Assembly: GCA_024639935.1 (NCBI GenBank)
Contig: JAHEFZ010000003.1
Location: 62,001 to 126,000 of the forward strand
Length of the DNA: 64,000 nt
Source: Microbacteriaceae bacterium
GTDB taxonomy: Bacteria > Actinomycetota > Actinomycetes > Actinomycetales > Microbacteriaceae
Reading direction: 5' to 3'
Shown: one piece after another, positions 1 to 8,167 of the stretch
Numbering within the stretch: the stretch's first letter is position 1
Layout of the letters: every line of letters starts with the position of its first letter
Made by a program: the position numbers and the translations under genes
Notes under the pieces: model-generated
The model's database searches: none
Told to the model about the DNA's origin: nothing
The model's input: the letters and a program-made list of their open reading frames with translations, nothing else

Positions 1-1022
1 TCACGGAATACGCCGTTGAACTGTCCGACGGAACCCGTCTCACGGCGGACATCGTCATCTCGTCCGTTGGGGTAACCCCCGACCACGCGCTGGCGATCGA
101 GGCGGGGCTTCGCATTGGTAAAGCCGGCGGGATCTGGGTGGACAATCAGCAACGGACGAGTGACCCCAACATCTACGCCGTCGGTGATGCCGCGGAAAAG
201 GTTTCACTGTTCACCGGTGACGAGCAGATGGTGTGGCTTGCCAACCTTGCGAACCGCCAAGGTCGCCTTGTCGCCGATGTTGTTGCGGGGCTCGACGTCA
301 CAGCTCGGCCATCTGTCACCACGGGCATTGTCGGGGCATTCGGAATGGCGGCCGCAATGACTGGTTTGAGCGAGAAGGCTGCCCGCCGAGCCGGAATCGC
401 TCACCACGTAATGCACGTGCATCCAAGTTCGCACGCCGGCTACTACCCTGGCGCTGAAACGATGTCACTCAAGATGGTCTTTGCTCGTGAGACTGGCGCA
501 CTACTCGGCGCGCAGGCAGTCGGAAACGATGGCGTTGATAAGCGCATCGACGTCATTGCCACCGCGATTTATGGCCGTCTCACCGTATCGGACCTCATGA
601 ACCTCGAACTTGCCTATGCGCCTCAATTCGGGTCGGCTAAGGACGCCATCAACCAAGCCGGTTATGTCGGTGACAACATCATGGATGGGCGCACGCCGAC
701 TATTCAGTGGCACGAACTCGAGGAGCGCCGTGCCGCGGGCGCCGTGCTCATCGATGTTAGAACGGACGAGGAAAATCAGGCCGGCTCCATACCGGACTCA
801 TTGCTGATTCCCGTCGACGACCTGAGAAACCGCCTCGACGAGATTTCCGCGAAAGACGTCATCGTCCACTGTAAAGTCGGGCAGCGCGGGCATACCGCTA
901 CCCAAATACTCCGCTCCCACGGATTCACGGCTTCCAACCTCGACGGTGGGTATCTGACGTGGCGCGCGGGCACGGATTCGATCGCACGTTCGAATCCCGC
1001 TTCATCACCAATCAACAACTAA
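1..1022 (+). CDS. Flavin-dependent disulfide reductase (CoA-disulfide reductase-like) with C-terminal rhodanese domain, 3' part
   Basis: The gene enters from the left edge; its frame starts at base 3 and 339 residues are visible. Near residue 61 is GDAAE, preceded by IYAV, the second FAD-binding motif of pyridine nucleotide-disulfide reductases. The dimerisation domain follows. From about residue 240 a rhodanese domain begins (LIDVRTDEE), with its active-site loop HCKVGQRG near residue 288 carrying the persulfide-forming Cys. The N-terminal FAD/NAD domain with the redox Cys lies outside the window. Family knowledge: such fusions reduce CoA-disulfide, CoA-persulfide or polysulfide. Which substrate applies here is inference. 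The stop codon overlaps the Shine-Dalgarno of the next small gene, so the two are probably co-translated. Confidence 0.88.
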   Translation, partial: TEYAVELSDGTRLTADIVISSVGVTPDHALAIEAGLRIGKAGGIWVDNQQRTSDPNIYAVGDAAEKVSLFTGDEQMVWLANLANRQGRLVADVVAGLDVTARPSVTTGIVGAFGMAAAMTGLSEKAARRAGIAHHVMHVHPSSHAGYYPGAETMSLKMVFARETGALLGAQAVGNDGVDKRIDVIATAIYGRLTVSDLMNLELAYAPQFGSAKDAINQAGYVGDNIMDGRTPTIQWHELEERRAAGAVLIDVRTDEENQAGSIPDSLLIPVDDLRNRLDEISAKDVIVHCKVGQRGHTATQILRSHGFTASNLDGGYLTWRAGTDSIARSNPASSPINN

Positions 1023-1031
1023 GGAGAATCT

Positions 1032-1148
1032 ATGTGCCAGAAAGTGACATGCAACGATTGCGGTAAGCCGACGTGGGACGGATGCGGGCAGCACATCGAG
1101 CAGGCACTCGCTGATGTCAAACCCGGCGATCGCTGCACGTGTAGATAA
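1032..1148 (+). CDS. Small Cys-rich protein, 38 aa
   Basis: This short gene starts nine bases after the upstream stop, with an AAGGAG ribosome site at 1021-1026. The product has six Cys (residues 2, 7, 10, 18, 35 and 37), begins MCQKVTCNDCGK and contains a conserved-looking TWDGCGQH stretch. Two CxxC/CxC-like pairs suggest a metal or persulfide ligand. I recall similar tiny proteins as widespread in Actinobacteria, with no established function. Linkage to the rhodanese fusion suggests a role in sulfur or metal handling, which is inference. It is too short to show in a normal ORF scan. Confidence 0.75.
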   Translation: MCQKVTCNDCGKPTWDGCGQHIEQALADVKPGDRCTCR

Positions 1149-1195
1149 CTCGAAACGAGCGTCTCACCGAGATGCGGTGTGGCCCGAATCGTTGA

Positions 1196-2797
1196 CTATT
1201 GCGACGCCTTCTTCCGCGAGGTCGACCGCTTTTCTGCCGAGGCCCCAAGCGAGAAGCTCGCGGCAAACGCAACGGCCAAGAAGCCCGCAGCGAGGTAGGC
1301 GGCGCTCGCGGTTCCGCTAGACATGGCGAGCTTGGCGTCAGACGCAAAGTCCGCTGTTGCGGGGTTTGCGTCGAGTCCGCTGATTGCGCCACCTGCCGAA
1401 TCGATAACGGCGGTGACGATTGGCGCACCGACGGCTTCGGGCACGTTTCGATCCGCGAGTGACGATTCGAGGCTTAACTGCGCCGTCGTGAACAACACCG
1501 TTCCGATGACGGCAATTCCCAACGCGGATCCGATCTGGCGCGACGTACTGGATGTGCCCGAGCCCTGACCGCTCGCCGCGACAGGGACGTCCTTCAAGAC
1601 AACGCCGGTCAATTGCGCGGTCGCGAAACCCACGCCCATTCCATAGACAAAAAGGAATGGCACAATCGACCAACCGGTTGCCTCTGGCGAGACCATGAGG
1701 CCAATTCCCGCCACACCGATCATTTCGAGAATGAGCCCAATTCGAATCACCCACGTAGCTTCGAGACGCGAACCCAACCCAGCAGCAATCCCGCTGGCGG
1801 CGAATGATCCGACGGCAAGGGCGAGAATGACCAATCCAGATTCAAACGCCGAGTAACCGAGAACGAACTGAAGCCAGAGGGGCAGCGCGAGGATAATCCC
1901 GAATTCGCCCATACTCACAATCAGGGCGACGAGGTTGCCGTTTCGGAAACTCGGAATAGAAAATAGCCCGAACGCGATGAGAGTCGATTTTCCGGCCTTC
2001 TGACGGCGAAGTCCGTGCACGATGTACAGGGCAACGGCCAACACGGTAACCATGAAGGCGATCGGGACGACCGAGATGTCCCACGGCCACGTCCAGTCGC
2101 CCAGTTCGAATGCTTTGTTGATGTCCCACCACCCGAAGTTACGTCCCTCAATTAAGCCGAAGACGAGACTGCCACTGGCAAAAACACTCAAGACAGCACC
2201 CAACCAGTCAATGGCCCGTGCGTGCTCGATGTCTTTGGATTCGGTGACGAAAAGGAAAACGCCAATCGTGATGAGGACGCCGAGCGGGATGTTGATTCCG
2301 AATGCCCAGTTCCACGAGAACTCTGTCGTTAGCCATCCGCCGAGAAGTGGGCCAACCGCGACCATTCCTCCGATAGTCGACCCCCACACCGCAAATGCGA
2401 TTCCTCGCTCTTTTCCCTGGAAGGTTGCGTTGACAATCGAGAGCGTTGTCGGGAGGACCATGGCACCACCAATACCCTGGATGACCCGCCACGCGATCAG
2501 CGCACTTGCGGTGTCGGACATGGCGGCAAAAATCGACGACACGATGAAGAACGAGAGGCCGACAACGAGCATCGAGCGGCGCCCCCACTTGTCGGCTAGT
2601 GCGCCGAACACAAGGAGCAGAGCCGCGAACACCAGGGTGTACGACTCTTGAATCCACTGGACGTCCGTTGAACTCGCCTCGAGGTCGGTAACGATTGCGG
2701 GGATTGCCACATTGATAATCGTTGAGTCGACAATGACGAGGGCAACCGCGAGGCTGACGAAGAGGAGAGCGAGCCAGCGGTTTTTCTGGGTAGGCAT
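1196..2797 (-). CDS. MFS drug exporter, DHA2 family (14 TMS)
   Basis: This is a 533-residue integral membrane protein of the EmrB/QacA type. It opens with a basic stretch and first helix (residues 9-30), has the DSTIINVAIPAI motif typical of DHA2 proteins in TM1, a GRR loop after TM2-3, and the GGWL...WNWAFGINIPLG segment of motif C and TM6. The C-terminus is short and cytoplasmic. The likely role is proton-driven export of hydrophobic or cationic compounds; the substrate cannot be read. The start at 2797 (MPTQKNRW) was chosen because a TATGCT -10 box lies 7 bases upstream, so the mRNA may be leaderless; an upstream in-frame extension of 16 codons is less likely. The gene runs convergently to the small Cys gene. 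Confidence 0.9.
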   Translation of the reverse strand: MPTQKNRWLALLFVSLAVALVIVDSTIINVAIPAIVTDLEASSTDVQWIQESYTLVFAALLLVFGALADKWGRRSMLVVGLSFFIVSSIFAAMSDTASALIAWRVIQGIGGAMVLPTTLSIVNATFQGKERGIAFAVWGSTIGGMVAVGPLLGGWLTTEFSWNWAFGINIPLGVLITIGVFLFVTESKDIEHARAIDWLGAVLSVFASGSLVFGLIEGRNFGWWDINKAFELGDWTWPWDISVVPIAFMVTVLAVALYIVHGLRRQKAGKSTLIAFGLFSIPSFRNGNLVALIVSMGEFGIILALPLWLQFVLGYSAFESGLVILALAVGSFAASGIAAGLGSRLEATWVIRIGLILEMIGVAGIGLMVSPEATGWSIVPFLFVYGMGVGFATAQLTGVVLKDVPVAASGQGSGTSSTSRQIGSALGIAVIGTVLFTTAQLSLESSLADRNVPEAVGAPIVTAVIDSAGGAISGLDANPATADFASDAKLAMSSGTASAAYLAAGFLAVAFAASFSLGASAEKRSTSRKKASQ

Positions 2798-2804
2798 GTC
2801 TCCC

Positions 2805-2810
2805 AGCATA
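2805..2810 (-). promoter_or_regulatory. -10 box (TATGCT) of the MFS gene
   Basis: TATGCT on the minus strand, 7 bases before the ATG at 2797. This fits a leaderless transcript. No clear -35 is seen. Confidence 0.5.
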
Positions 2811-2866
2811 TCTGCGGGTGCATTTCTTCGATTACCTGTTAGCATTGGACAGTCGGCTCAGGACAA

Positions 2867-2882
2867 GCAGAAATTTTTCTGC
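2867..2882. repeat. Perfect dyad GCAGAAA-TT-TTTCTGC
   Basis: A 7-base inverted repeat with a 2-base centre lies in the 239-base gap between the MFS gene and the helicase gene. The spacing suits a dimeric regulator rather than a hairpin. It could control either divergent gene. Apart from this dyad, and a TTGACA at 2917-2922 without a matching -10, the gap shows nothing I can name. Confidence 0.4.
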
Positions 2883-3036
2883 AAAATTGTGTGGTTTGTA
2901 TAGGTTCCGAGTCGGGTTGACAACATCCTGTTGGCAATGGTCCCCACTCGTGAATCGAACCCGGTCACTGATTGCTCGGTTTCGTGCGGCACCGCTGTGT
3001 GTCGCCATGGGTCTTTACAAGCCAGGAAGCATTCTG

Positions 3037-4833
3037 ATGACCAGCAACACCCCTCCCGCGGAACGCCGCGGAAAGAACTTCGTTCCGCGCGATGCCGCAG
3101 CGAAGAAAAAGAGCCGTTTCGGCCGTCCCGCAGGCCCGGCAGGCGCAAGCCGACCGGCCCGAGGTACTCGCGACGACCGACCCGCGCGCGACGACCGTCC
3201 GGCGCGCGATGACCGCTACTCCAGCGGGACCCGTCCCGTGCGCGACGACCGCGGTGCACGCCCGGCGCGCGATGACCGCACTCCTCGCGCAGATCGCACC
3301 GACCGTGCCCCTCGAAACGAGTACGCGTTCCGCGATGGTCGTCCCGTTCGTGAAGGCCGTCACATGGATGCGAAAAGCAAGTTTGACCGACCTGTTCGTT
3401 CTACTCGGGATGAACGTCGTGATGTGCGTCCCGTGCGTGACGACCGAACTGCGCGCGACGACCGCTACTCCAGCGGGACTCGTCCCTTACGCGACGACCG
3501 TGGTGCACGCCCTGCGCGTGATAACCGCGCACCGCGCACGGACCGTAACGACCGACCTGCTCGCCGCGATTCCGACTTCTATCCCTCGCGTGACGAGAAG
3601 GCGTTTTACGAGCCAGGCGAAGACGTCGTACTCGAGCGCCTTCAGGCCATGGCCACCACGGCTGACGACGTCGACGGTGTGACGTTTGGCGACCTCGGGT
3701 TGGGTCGCAATATCGAATCCGCTCTGGTGCAACTCGGTGCGACCGCACCGTTCCCGATTCAGGCCGCAACCATCCCCGACGTGCTCGCAGGTCGTGACGT
3801 TCTCGGGCGCGGTCGGACCGGTTCGGGGAAGACCATTGCCTTCGCTGCTCCGATTGTCGAACTCCTCATGGCAAACGGTGGCGGCAAGAAGCGCAGCCAG
3901 GGTCGATCGCCTCGCGCACTGATTCTTGCTCCGACACGTGAACTCGCAATGCAGATCAATCGAACCGTGATGCCTATCGCAAAATCGGTCGGCCTCTTCA
4001 CGACAACCATCGTGGGTGGAGTCCCGCAAGGTTCGCAGGTTATGAGCCTTCGTCGTGGCGTCGACATTGTCATCGCGACGCCGGGTCGTCTCGAAGACCT
4101 TTCACGCCAACGCCATATCGACCTCTCGCAGATTCAGATAACTGTTCTCGATGAGGCCGACCACATGTGCGACCTTGGATTTCTCGAGCCGGTGCAGCGA
4201 ATCCTTCGCGACACCGCAGAGGGCGGACAGCGACTGTTGTTCTCGGCCACTCTCGACAAGGGTGTCGCCTCGATCATCGACGAGTTCCTCCCCGAGCCCG
4301 CAATCCACGAGGTTGCTGGTGAAGACCAGTCGTCGTCGACCATTGACCACCGTGTGTTCATCATTGACCACCGCGACAAGATCCCGCTGATCGAAAAACT
4401 CGTCCGCCGTGACGGCAAGACACTCGTGTTCACTCGCACTCGTGCGTATGCCGAGCAGCTCGCCGACGAGTTAGAGGACGCGGGAATACCGGCGACCAGC
4501 CTCCACGGCGATCTCAACCAGTCGCGTCGAACCCGGAATCTTGAGCGACTCACGACGGGTCGCGTCAACGTCCTCGTTGCTACCGATGTGGCCGCACGAG
4601 GAATTCATGTCGACGACATTGACCTCGTCATCCAGGCGGACGCACCTGACGAGTACAAGACCTACTTGCACCGCTCTGGACGAACCGGTCGTGCTGGCAA
4701 GGCCGGAACCGTGGTCACCCTTATTCCCAAGCAGCGCCAACGACGGATGACCGACCTCCTGAACCGAGCCGAGATTCAGGCCATCATGGTCCCGACTCGA
4801 GTCGGAGACCCGCACCTCAACAACCTCGTTTAA
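3037..4833 (+). CDS. DEAD-box ATP-dependent RNA helicase
   Basis: The 598-residue protein has about 190 residues of Arg/Asp-rich low-complexity sequence (RDDR, RPAR) followed by a full helicase core. The core motifs are visible in order: the Q-motif region, GRGRTGSGKT (Walker A), PTRELA, DEADHM (DEAD box), SAT, RGIHVDD and HRSGRTGRAG. It probably unwinds structured RNA in cold adaptation, ribosome assembly or mRNA decay. The disordered N-terminal tail is likely RNA-binding; such proteins more often carry this tail at the C-terminus. The start at 3037 was chosen for the AGGAAG ribosome site and because the upstream 73 codons have no helicase or Arg/Asp character. Confidence 0.93.
   Translation: MTSNTPPAERRGKNFVPRDAAAKKKSRFGRPAGPAGASRPARGTRDDRPARDDRPARDDRYSSGTRPVRDDRGARPARDDRTPRADRTDRAPRNEYAFRDGRPVREGRHMDAKSKFDRPVRSTRDERRDVRPVRDDRTARDDRYSSGTRPLRDDRGARPARDNRAPRTDRNDRPARRDSDFYPSRDEKAFYEPGEDVVLERLQAMATTADDVDGVTFGDLGLGRNIESALVQLGATAPFPIQAATIPDVLAGRDVLGRGRTGSGKTIAFAAPIVELLMANGGGKKRSQGRSPRALILAPTRELAMQINRTVMPIAKSVGLFTTTIVGGVPQGSQVMSLRRGVDIVIATPGRLEDLSRQRHIDLSQIQITVLDEADHMCDLGFLEPVQRILRDTAEGGQRLLFSATLDKGVASIIDEFLPEPAIHEVAGEDQSSSTIDHRVFIIDHRDKIPLIEKLVRRDGKTLVFTRTRAYAEQLADELEDAGIPATSLHGDLNQSRRTRNLERLTTGRVNVLVATDVAARGIHVDDIDLVIQADAPDEYKTYLHRSGRTGRAGKAGTVVTLIPKQRQRRMTDLLNRAEIQAIMVPTRVGDPHLNNLV
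3199..3531 (+). repeat. Intragenic repeat in the helicase tail
   Basis: Two copies of a roughly 80-base unit, 249 bases apart in frame, encode the same peptide pattern DDRYSSGTRPxRDDRGARPA. A 20-base core is identical at 3211-3230 and 3460-3479. It reflects internal duplication of the Arg/Asp-rich tail. Confidence 0.75.
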
Positions 4834-4842
4834 CGACAATCG

Positions 4843-4892
4843 CAATGCCCACTCGGCTCTGCAATCGCGTGCAGAAGTTAGAGTGGGCATTG
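4843..4892 (+). terminator. Nested hairpin after the helicase gene
   Basis: A 12-base perfect inverted repeat (CAATGCCCACTC at 4843-4854 and its complement at 4881-4892) encloses a second one (TCTGCA/TGCAGA at 4858-4863 and 4870-4875). It begins 10 bases after the helicase stop. There is no long T-run. The right arm overlaps the -10 box and start codon of the next gene. Confidence 0.6.
4879..4884 (+). promoter_or_regulatory. -10 box (TAGAGT) of the UbiA-family gene
   Basis: TAGAGT lies 7 bases before the GTG at 4892, the leaderless spacing seen repeatedly in this window. It is embedded in the hairpin arm. Confidence 0.5.
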
Positions 4893-5734
4893 TGATTCGC
4901 CGACTTTTTGAAATCTCTCGTCCCGTTCTGTGGGTCAACACGATCGGCACCACGGTTGTCGGCATGTGGTTGTCCGGTTTCTTGTGGACCTGGGACATTC
5001 TGCCCATCCTCATATGGGTCACTCTGCCGTTCAACTTGTTGATCTACGGAATCAACGACATTTACGATCAAGACACCGATGCGGAGAACGACCGCAAAGG
5101 TGGATTCGGCGGGGCCAAAATCAAATCCACCGAGGTTTCCTTAATCAGGTGGGGCGTCGTCGTGCTCAACGCACCATTTCTCGCCTATTTCGCGGTCACG
5201 GTTCCCCTCGCCGCGTTCCAGTGGATGTTGGCCTACACGTTTTCGTTCTGGCAGTACTCGTCGACGCCGCTTCGGTTCAAAGCGCGACCCGTTTGGGACT
5301 CGATCAGCAATTCTGACTACGCCTTCCCACTCGCGTTCGTGCCACTCGCCCTCGAGGTCGAGCCGATGTGGCCGGCGGTCATCGGGCTCATGGCGTGGAG
5401 TATGGCGAAACACGTGTACGACGCAATTCAGGACATCGATGAGGACGCTTCGGCGGGAATCGTCACCACCGCGGTGAAGTTCGGCGTCAAGGGTTCGTTG
5501 GTGTGGTCTGGCACATGGTGGGTCGTCTCGACCATTGCATTCGCCATGGTGAACGTGCCGGTCGCGATTGTGTCAGGACTGATCTCGGGGTGGCTCCTCG
5601 TCGCGAACTGGCGAACTCCGACAAGTCGCGAAGCGAAGCGTTTGTATAAATTTTCGGTTGCGTTCCCGTATGTTGCGGGGGCGGTCGCCGGCGTTCAATT
5701 GGTGACGGGCATCACGCTCGGGCTGTATCCGTGA
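4892..5734 (+). CDS. UbiA-family prenyltransferase (lycopene elongase-like)
   Basis: A 280-residue membrane prenyltransferase with about 8 hydrophobic helices. The first Asp-rich motif is NDIYDQDTD and the second lies in IQDIDEDASAGIVTTA, which resembles lycopene elongases of C50-carotenoid makers (archaeal Lye, actinobacterial CrtEb/LbtBC) more than MenA or COX10. It overlaps the CrtI-like gene by four bases (GTGA), so the two act together, probably in lengthening or modifying a carotenoid or isoprenoid chain in the membrane. The start is uncertain: GTG 4892 is favoured for its leaderless promoter; GTG 4883 would add three residues. A true MenA lies elsewhere in the window (40754), which argues against a quinone role here. 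Confidence 0.8.
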   Translation: MIRRLFEISRPVLWVNTIGTTVVGMWLSGFLWTWDILPILIWVTLPFNLLIYGINDIYDQDTDAENDRKGGFGGAKIKSTEVSLIRWGVVVLNAPFLAYFAVTVPLAAFQWMLAYTFSFWQYSSTPLRFKARPVWDSISNSDYAFPLAFVPLALEVEPMWPAVIGLMAWSMAKHVYDAIQDIDEDASAGIVTTAVKFGVKGSLVWSGTWWVVSTIAFAMVNVPVAIVSGLISGWLLVANWRTPTSREAKRLYKFSVAFPYVAGAVAGVQLVTGITLGLYP

Positions 5735-7152
5735 CGCCTCGCCGAATTGTCGTCATCGGGGCAGGACTCGGCGGCTTGTCGTCGGCCGCACTACTTTCAC
5801 GAGCGGGACACGACGTGACGGTTATCGACAAAAACGACTGGATCGGCGGCAAAAGTAGACGTATCGAGGTCGCCGGTCAGCGCATTGACACCGGACCGTC
5901 ACTCGTTACCTTTCCTGCCGCGCTCGAAAAATTCTTTGACCGATTCGACGAGCTAGGTCCAGCTGGCGCGTCGACGGCGCGCGAAATCGCGCCCCTCGTG
6001 CTTGAACGCCTTCCCGAAGTCGGGCGCTACTACTTTCGTGGTGATGTTGCCAATCTTCCCGTCGAAACAGGACACTCCTGGCGAGAACCGTGGGACCGAT
6101 TCGAGGCGGAACACGGTCCCCTTGGTCACCACATCACCACGATGCTGACGAACGACCCCTGGGATCCCGCGATTTATCCGGCAGCGGCTGCATTGTTCCG
6201 CCGTTATGGATCGCGCCTCAACACTGACCGTTATCTTGAAGGCCTCGACTGGATGCCCGAAAACCTTCGCGAAGTCATCTCGATTCACACGCTCAACGCG
6301 GGAGTATCCCCAGCCAAGACGTTAGCGCTGTTCGCGACCATGCCTGCTGTCATGTCAACGGACGGCGTCTGGGTCCCGAACGGTGGGGTGAACGAGATCC
6401 CTCGAACCATTGCGAGGCTCGCGACGGAATCGGGGGCAACGATTCGACTTGGTGAGGCGGTCATGTCGGTGTCGCGCGGGAAAGTCATCACGCACTCAGC
6501 GGAATACGACGCGGATATCGTGGTCAGCGGTCTCGATGCCGGAATTCTCGAACGACTTCTCGGTCAGCGGGCTCGAAAACCGAAAGCACTGTCCTGTTCG
6601 GGCATCGCCGTCTTCGCGGTACTGGACGAGGAACTGCCGGCCGAGATCGTCACGCACTCGGTCATCATGCCGGATGAACCCTCGAATTTGTATGAGAGCA
6701 TTCGGACAAAGTCGCTACCAAACCAGACGATGGCGTTCCTCAATTATTATCGGGCCGGACACATCTATCCAAATGACCGTCCGACCGCCGCCATCTTGCT
6801 CACCGCCCCGCCGGACGGCAAGCGATACGACATCGAACACGAGTGGGCGCAGGGCGAAATGCGCCGAATCAGCAACGTCATGGGACTCCCGCGACAACTC
6901 GGTGCGATGATCACCGACCACACCGTGTTTCACCCGGAATACTTCGCGGGTTTCGGTGCGGTTGGCGGGGCGCTGTACGGCGAGGGACATCCGTGGTGGC
7001 AAAGCGGCCCGTTCCACAAGCCCGGTTATTCGTCCAGGCGTCGGCCATGGCTCTGGCGGGTTGGCGCGTCGGTTCACCCCGGTGGAGGTGTTCCGGCCGT
7101 TCTCGGTGGAGCGATGATCTCGACAAACCGCCTACTCGCGAGCCTCGACTAG
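5731..7152 (+). CDS. CrtI/CrtD-like FAD-dependent carotenoid desaturase or oxidoreductase
   Basis: A 473-residue flavoprotein with an N-terminal dinucleotide-binding fold (VVIGAGLGGLSSA, residues 6-18), a glycine-rich IGGKSRR segment near 40, and the C-terminal signature HPGGGVPAVLGGA near 445 that is diagnostic for phytoene desaturase relatives. It is translationally coupled to the UbiA gene by a GTGA overlap. In bacterioruberin-type pathways a CrtI paralogue desaturates the product of the UbiA elongase; that role is the best inference. No phytoene synthase, GGPP synthase or cyclase gene lies beside it, so the substrate must come from elsewhere or is not a carotenoid. Confidence 0.82.
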   Translation: MTPRRIVVIGAGLGGLSSAALLSRAGHDVTVIDKNDWIGGKSRRIEVAGQRIDTGPSLVTFPAALEKFFDRFDELGPAGASTAREIAPLVLERLPEVGRYYFRGDVANLPVETGHSWREPWDRFEAEHGPLGHHITTMLTNDPWDPAIYPAAAALFRRYGSRLNTDRYLEGLDWMPENLREVISIHTLNAGVSPAKTLALFATMPAVMSTDGVWVPNGGVNEIPRTIARLATESGATIRLGEAVMSVSRGKVITHSAEYDADIVVSGLDAGILERLLGQRARKPKALSCSGIAVFAVLDEELPAEIVTHSVIMPDEPSNLYESIRTKSLPNQTMAFLNYYRAGHIYPNDRPTAAILLTAPPDGKRYDIEHEWAQGEMRRISNVMGLPRQLGAMITDHTVFHPEYFAGFGAVGGALYGEGHPWWQSGPFHKPGYSSRRRPWLWRVGASVHPGGGVPAVLGGAMISTNRLLASLD

Positions 7153-7305
7153 CAGGTTACGGCGCTGTTGCTGCCGGCGGCCTTCCCTCCAGGGCATCAA
7201 CCCATTGCCCTCCGATGAGCAGTGATTGCGCCTCCATTGACGGCCTCCGCGATGAGTCTCTGGAACGTTCCAGATTGAATCAAAGGGTACCACCGTTCGC
7301 CCCAG

Positions 7306-8064
7306 TCAGACTTTGACGAAACTGGCCACGACGCTCGTGAGGACGGGAGCGACGACAAGTGCGGGCAACATGTCGGCTACGGATACAGCTCGAAGGTTCA
7401 ACAATCGAAGTCCGACACCCAGCAGCAAGACACCACCGGTGGCCGTCAGGGTTGCGATGGAGGCGCCGGGCAGGACGGAACCAAGCGTGAACGCGGCAAG
7501 CGTCAAGAGACCCTGCCAGACACCGACGGGAAGGGCCGCGAACGCGACTCCCCACCCGAGCGAGGCGGCGAAAGCAATGGACGCGAATCCGTCGAGGAGG
7601 GACTTGAGCACGAGCTGGTCGATGCCCATGCCCATGCCATCGCTGAAGGCACCGAGAATTGCCATCGGACCGATTGCAAAAATGAGCGACGCGTCGACGA
7701 ATCCCTGAATGAATCGATCGCGGGCAGAGGTTGCGGATCCTGTTGATTTCGCTCCGACCCTGGCGTGCAGGGAGGCCCCGAATTTCTCGAGTCGCGCTTC
7801 AATTCCGACGAGGGAACCGATGATGCTTCCGATGAGTAATGCTCCCACGATGATAAGAAACGGCGCGGCCGGCCCGACCGCTGCGACGAGGTCGGCATCG
7901 CCAAGCGCAGCGAGATTGAGTCCGCCCATCACCAGGGTGATGAGGCCAAGCGCATCGGTGACAACTCGGTTGGTCCGTTCTGGCAATTTTGAGCCAATCG
8001 CCACGCCGATCGTGGAACCCATCACGATTGTTCCGATGTTGATGAGCGTGCCGAGTCCAATCAT
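7306..8064 (-). CDS. DUF554 family membrane protein
   Basis: A 252-residue polytopic membrane protein beginning MIGLGTLINIG, typical of the YqgA/YdfK (DUF554) family. Hydrophobic helices alternate with glycine-rich turns (GSTIGVAIG; PMAILGAFSDGMG near the middle, a conserved family segment). Function is unknown; a transport role has been suggested for the family. The start at 8064 was chosen because GATAAT sits 7 bases upstream; a start at 8073 would add three residues, and a much longer open frame upstream is antisense to putA and not real. The 153 bases between it and the CrtI-like gene hold nothing I recognise. Confidence 0.85.
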   Translation of the reverse strand: MIGLGTLINIGTIVMGSTIGVAIGSKLPERTNRVVTDALGLITLVMGGLNLAALGDADLVAAVGPAAPFLIIVGALLIGSIIGSLVGIEARLEKFGASLHARVGAKSTGSATSARDRFIQGFVDASLIFAIGPMAILGAFSDGMGMGIDQLVLKSLLDGFASIAFAASLGWGVAFAALPVGVWQGLLTLAAFTLGSVLPGASIATLTATGGVLLLGVGLRLLNLRAVSVADMLPALVVAPVLTSVVASFVKV

Positions 8065-8071
8065 GTCTCTC

Positions 8072-8077
8072 ATTATC
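8072..8077 (-). promoter_or_regulatory. -10 box (GATAAT) of the DUF554 gene
   Basis: GATAAT on the minus strand, 7 bases before the ATG at 8064. Confidence 0.4.
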
Positions 8078-8137
8078 CCGAACCGGAGGACAACCTCGAG
8101 ATCACGTTCCTGCTTCGCAGGAGAATGATGATTTTTT

Positions 8138-8151
8138 CTAAAACCTTTTAG
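8138..8151. promoter_or_regulatory. Operator-like dyad before putA
   Basis: CTAAAACCTTTTAG is a perfect 6+6 inverted repeat with a CC centre. It lies just upstream of a weak -10 candidate (CAAAAT, 8156-8161) that is 6 bases before the putA ATG. That position, between -35 and -10, is classic for a repressor. Confidence 0.45.
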
Positions 8152-8167
8152 TGGGCAAAATGGTCGT

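Noticed and set aside
2917-2922. TTGACA as the helicase promoter -35
   Set aside because: No -10-like hexamer lies 16-18 bases downstream.
2818-3036. N-terminal extension of the helicase frame
   Set aside because: No ribosome site and no helicase character; ATG 3037 has AGGAAG upstream.
3160-3560. Repeats resembling a CRISPR or tandem array
   Set aside because: The repeats are in frame within the helicase tail, code for Arg/Asp-rich peptide and have no regular spacer.
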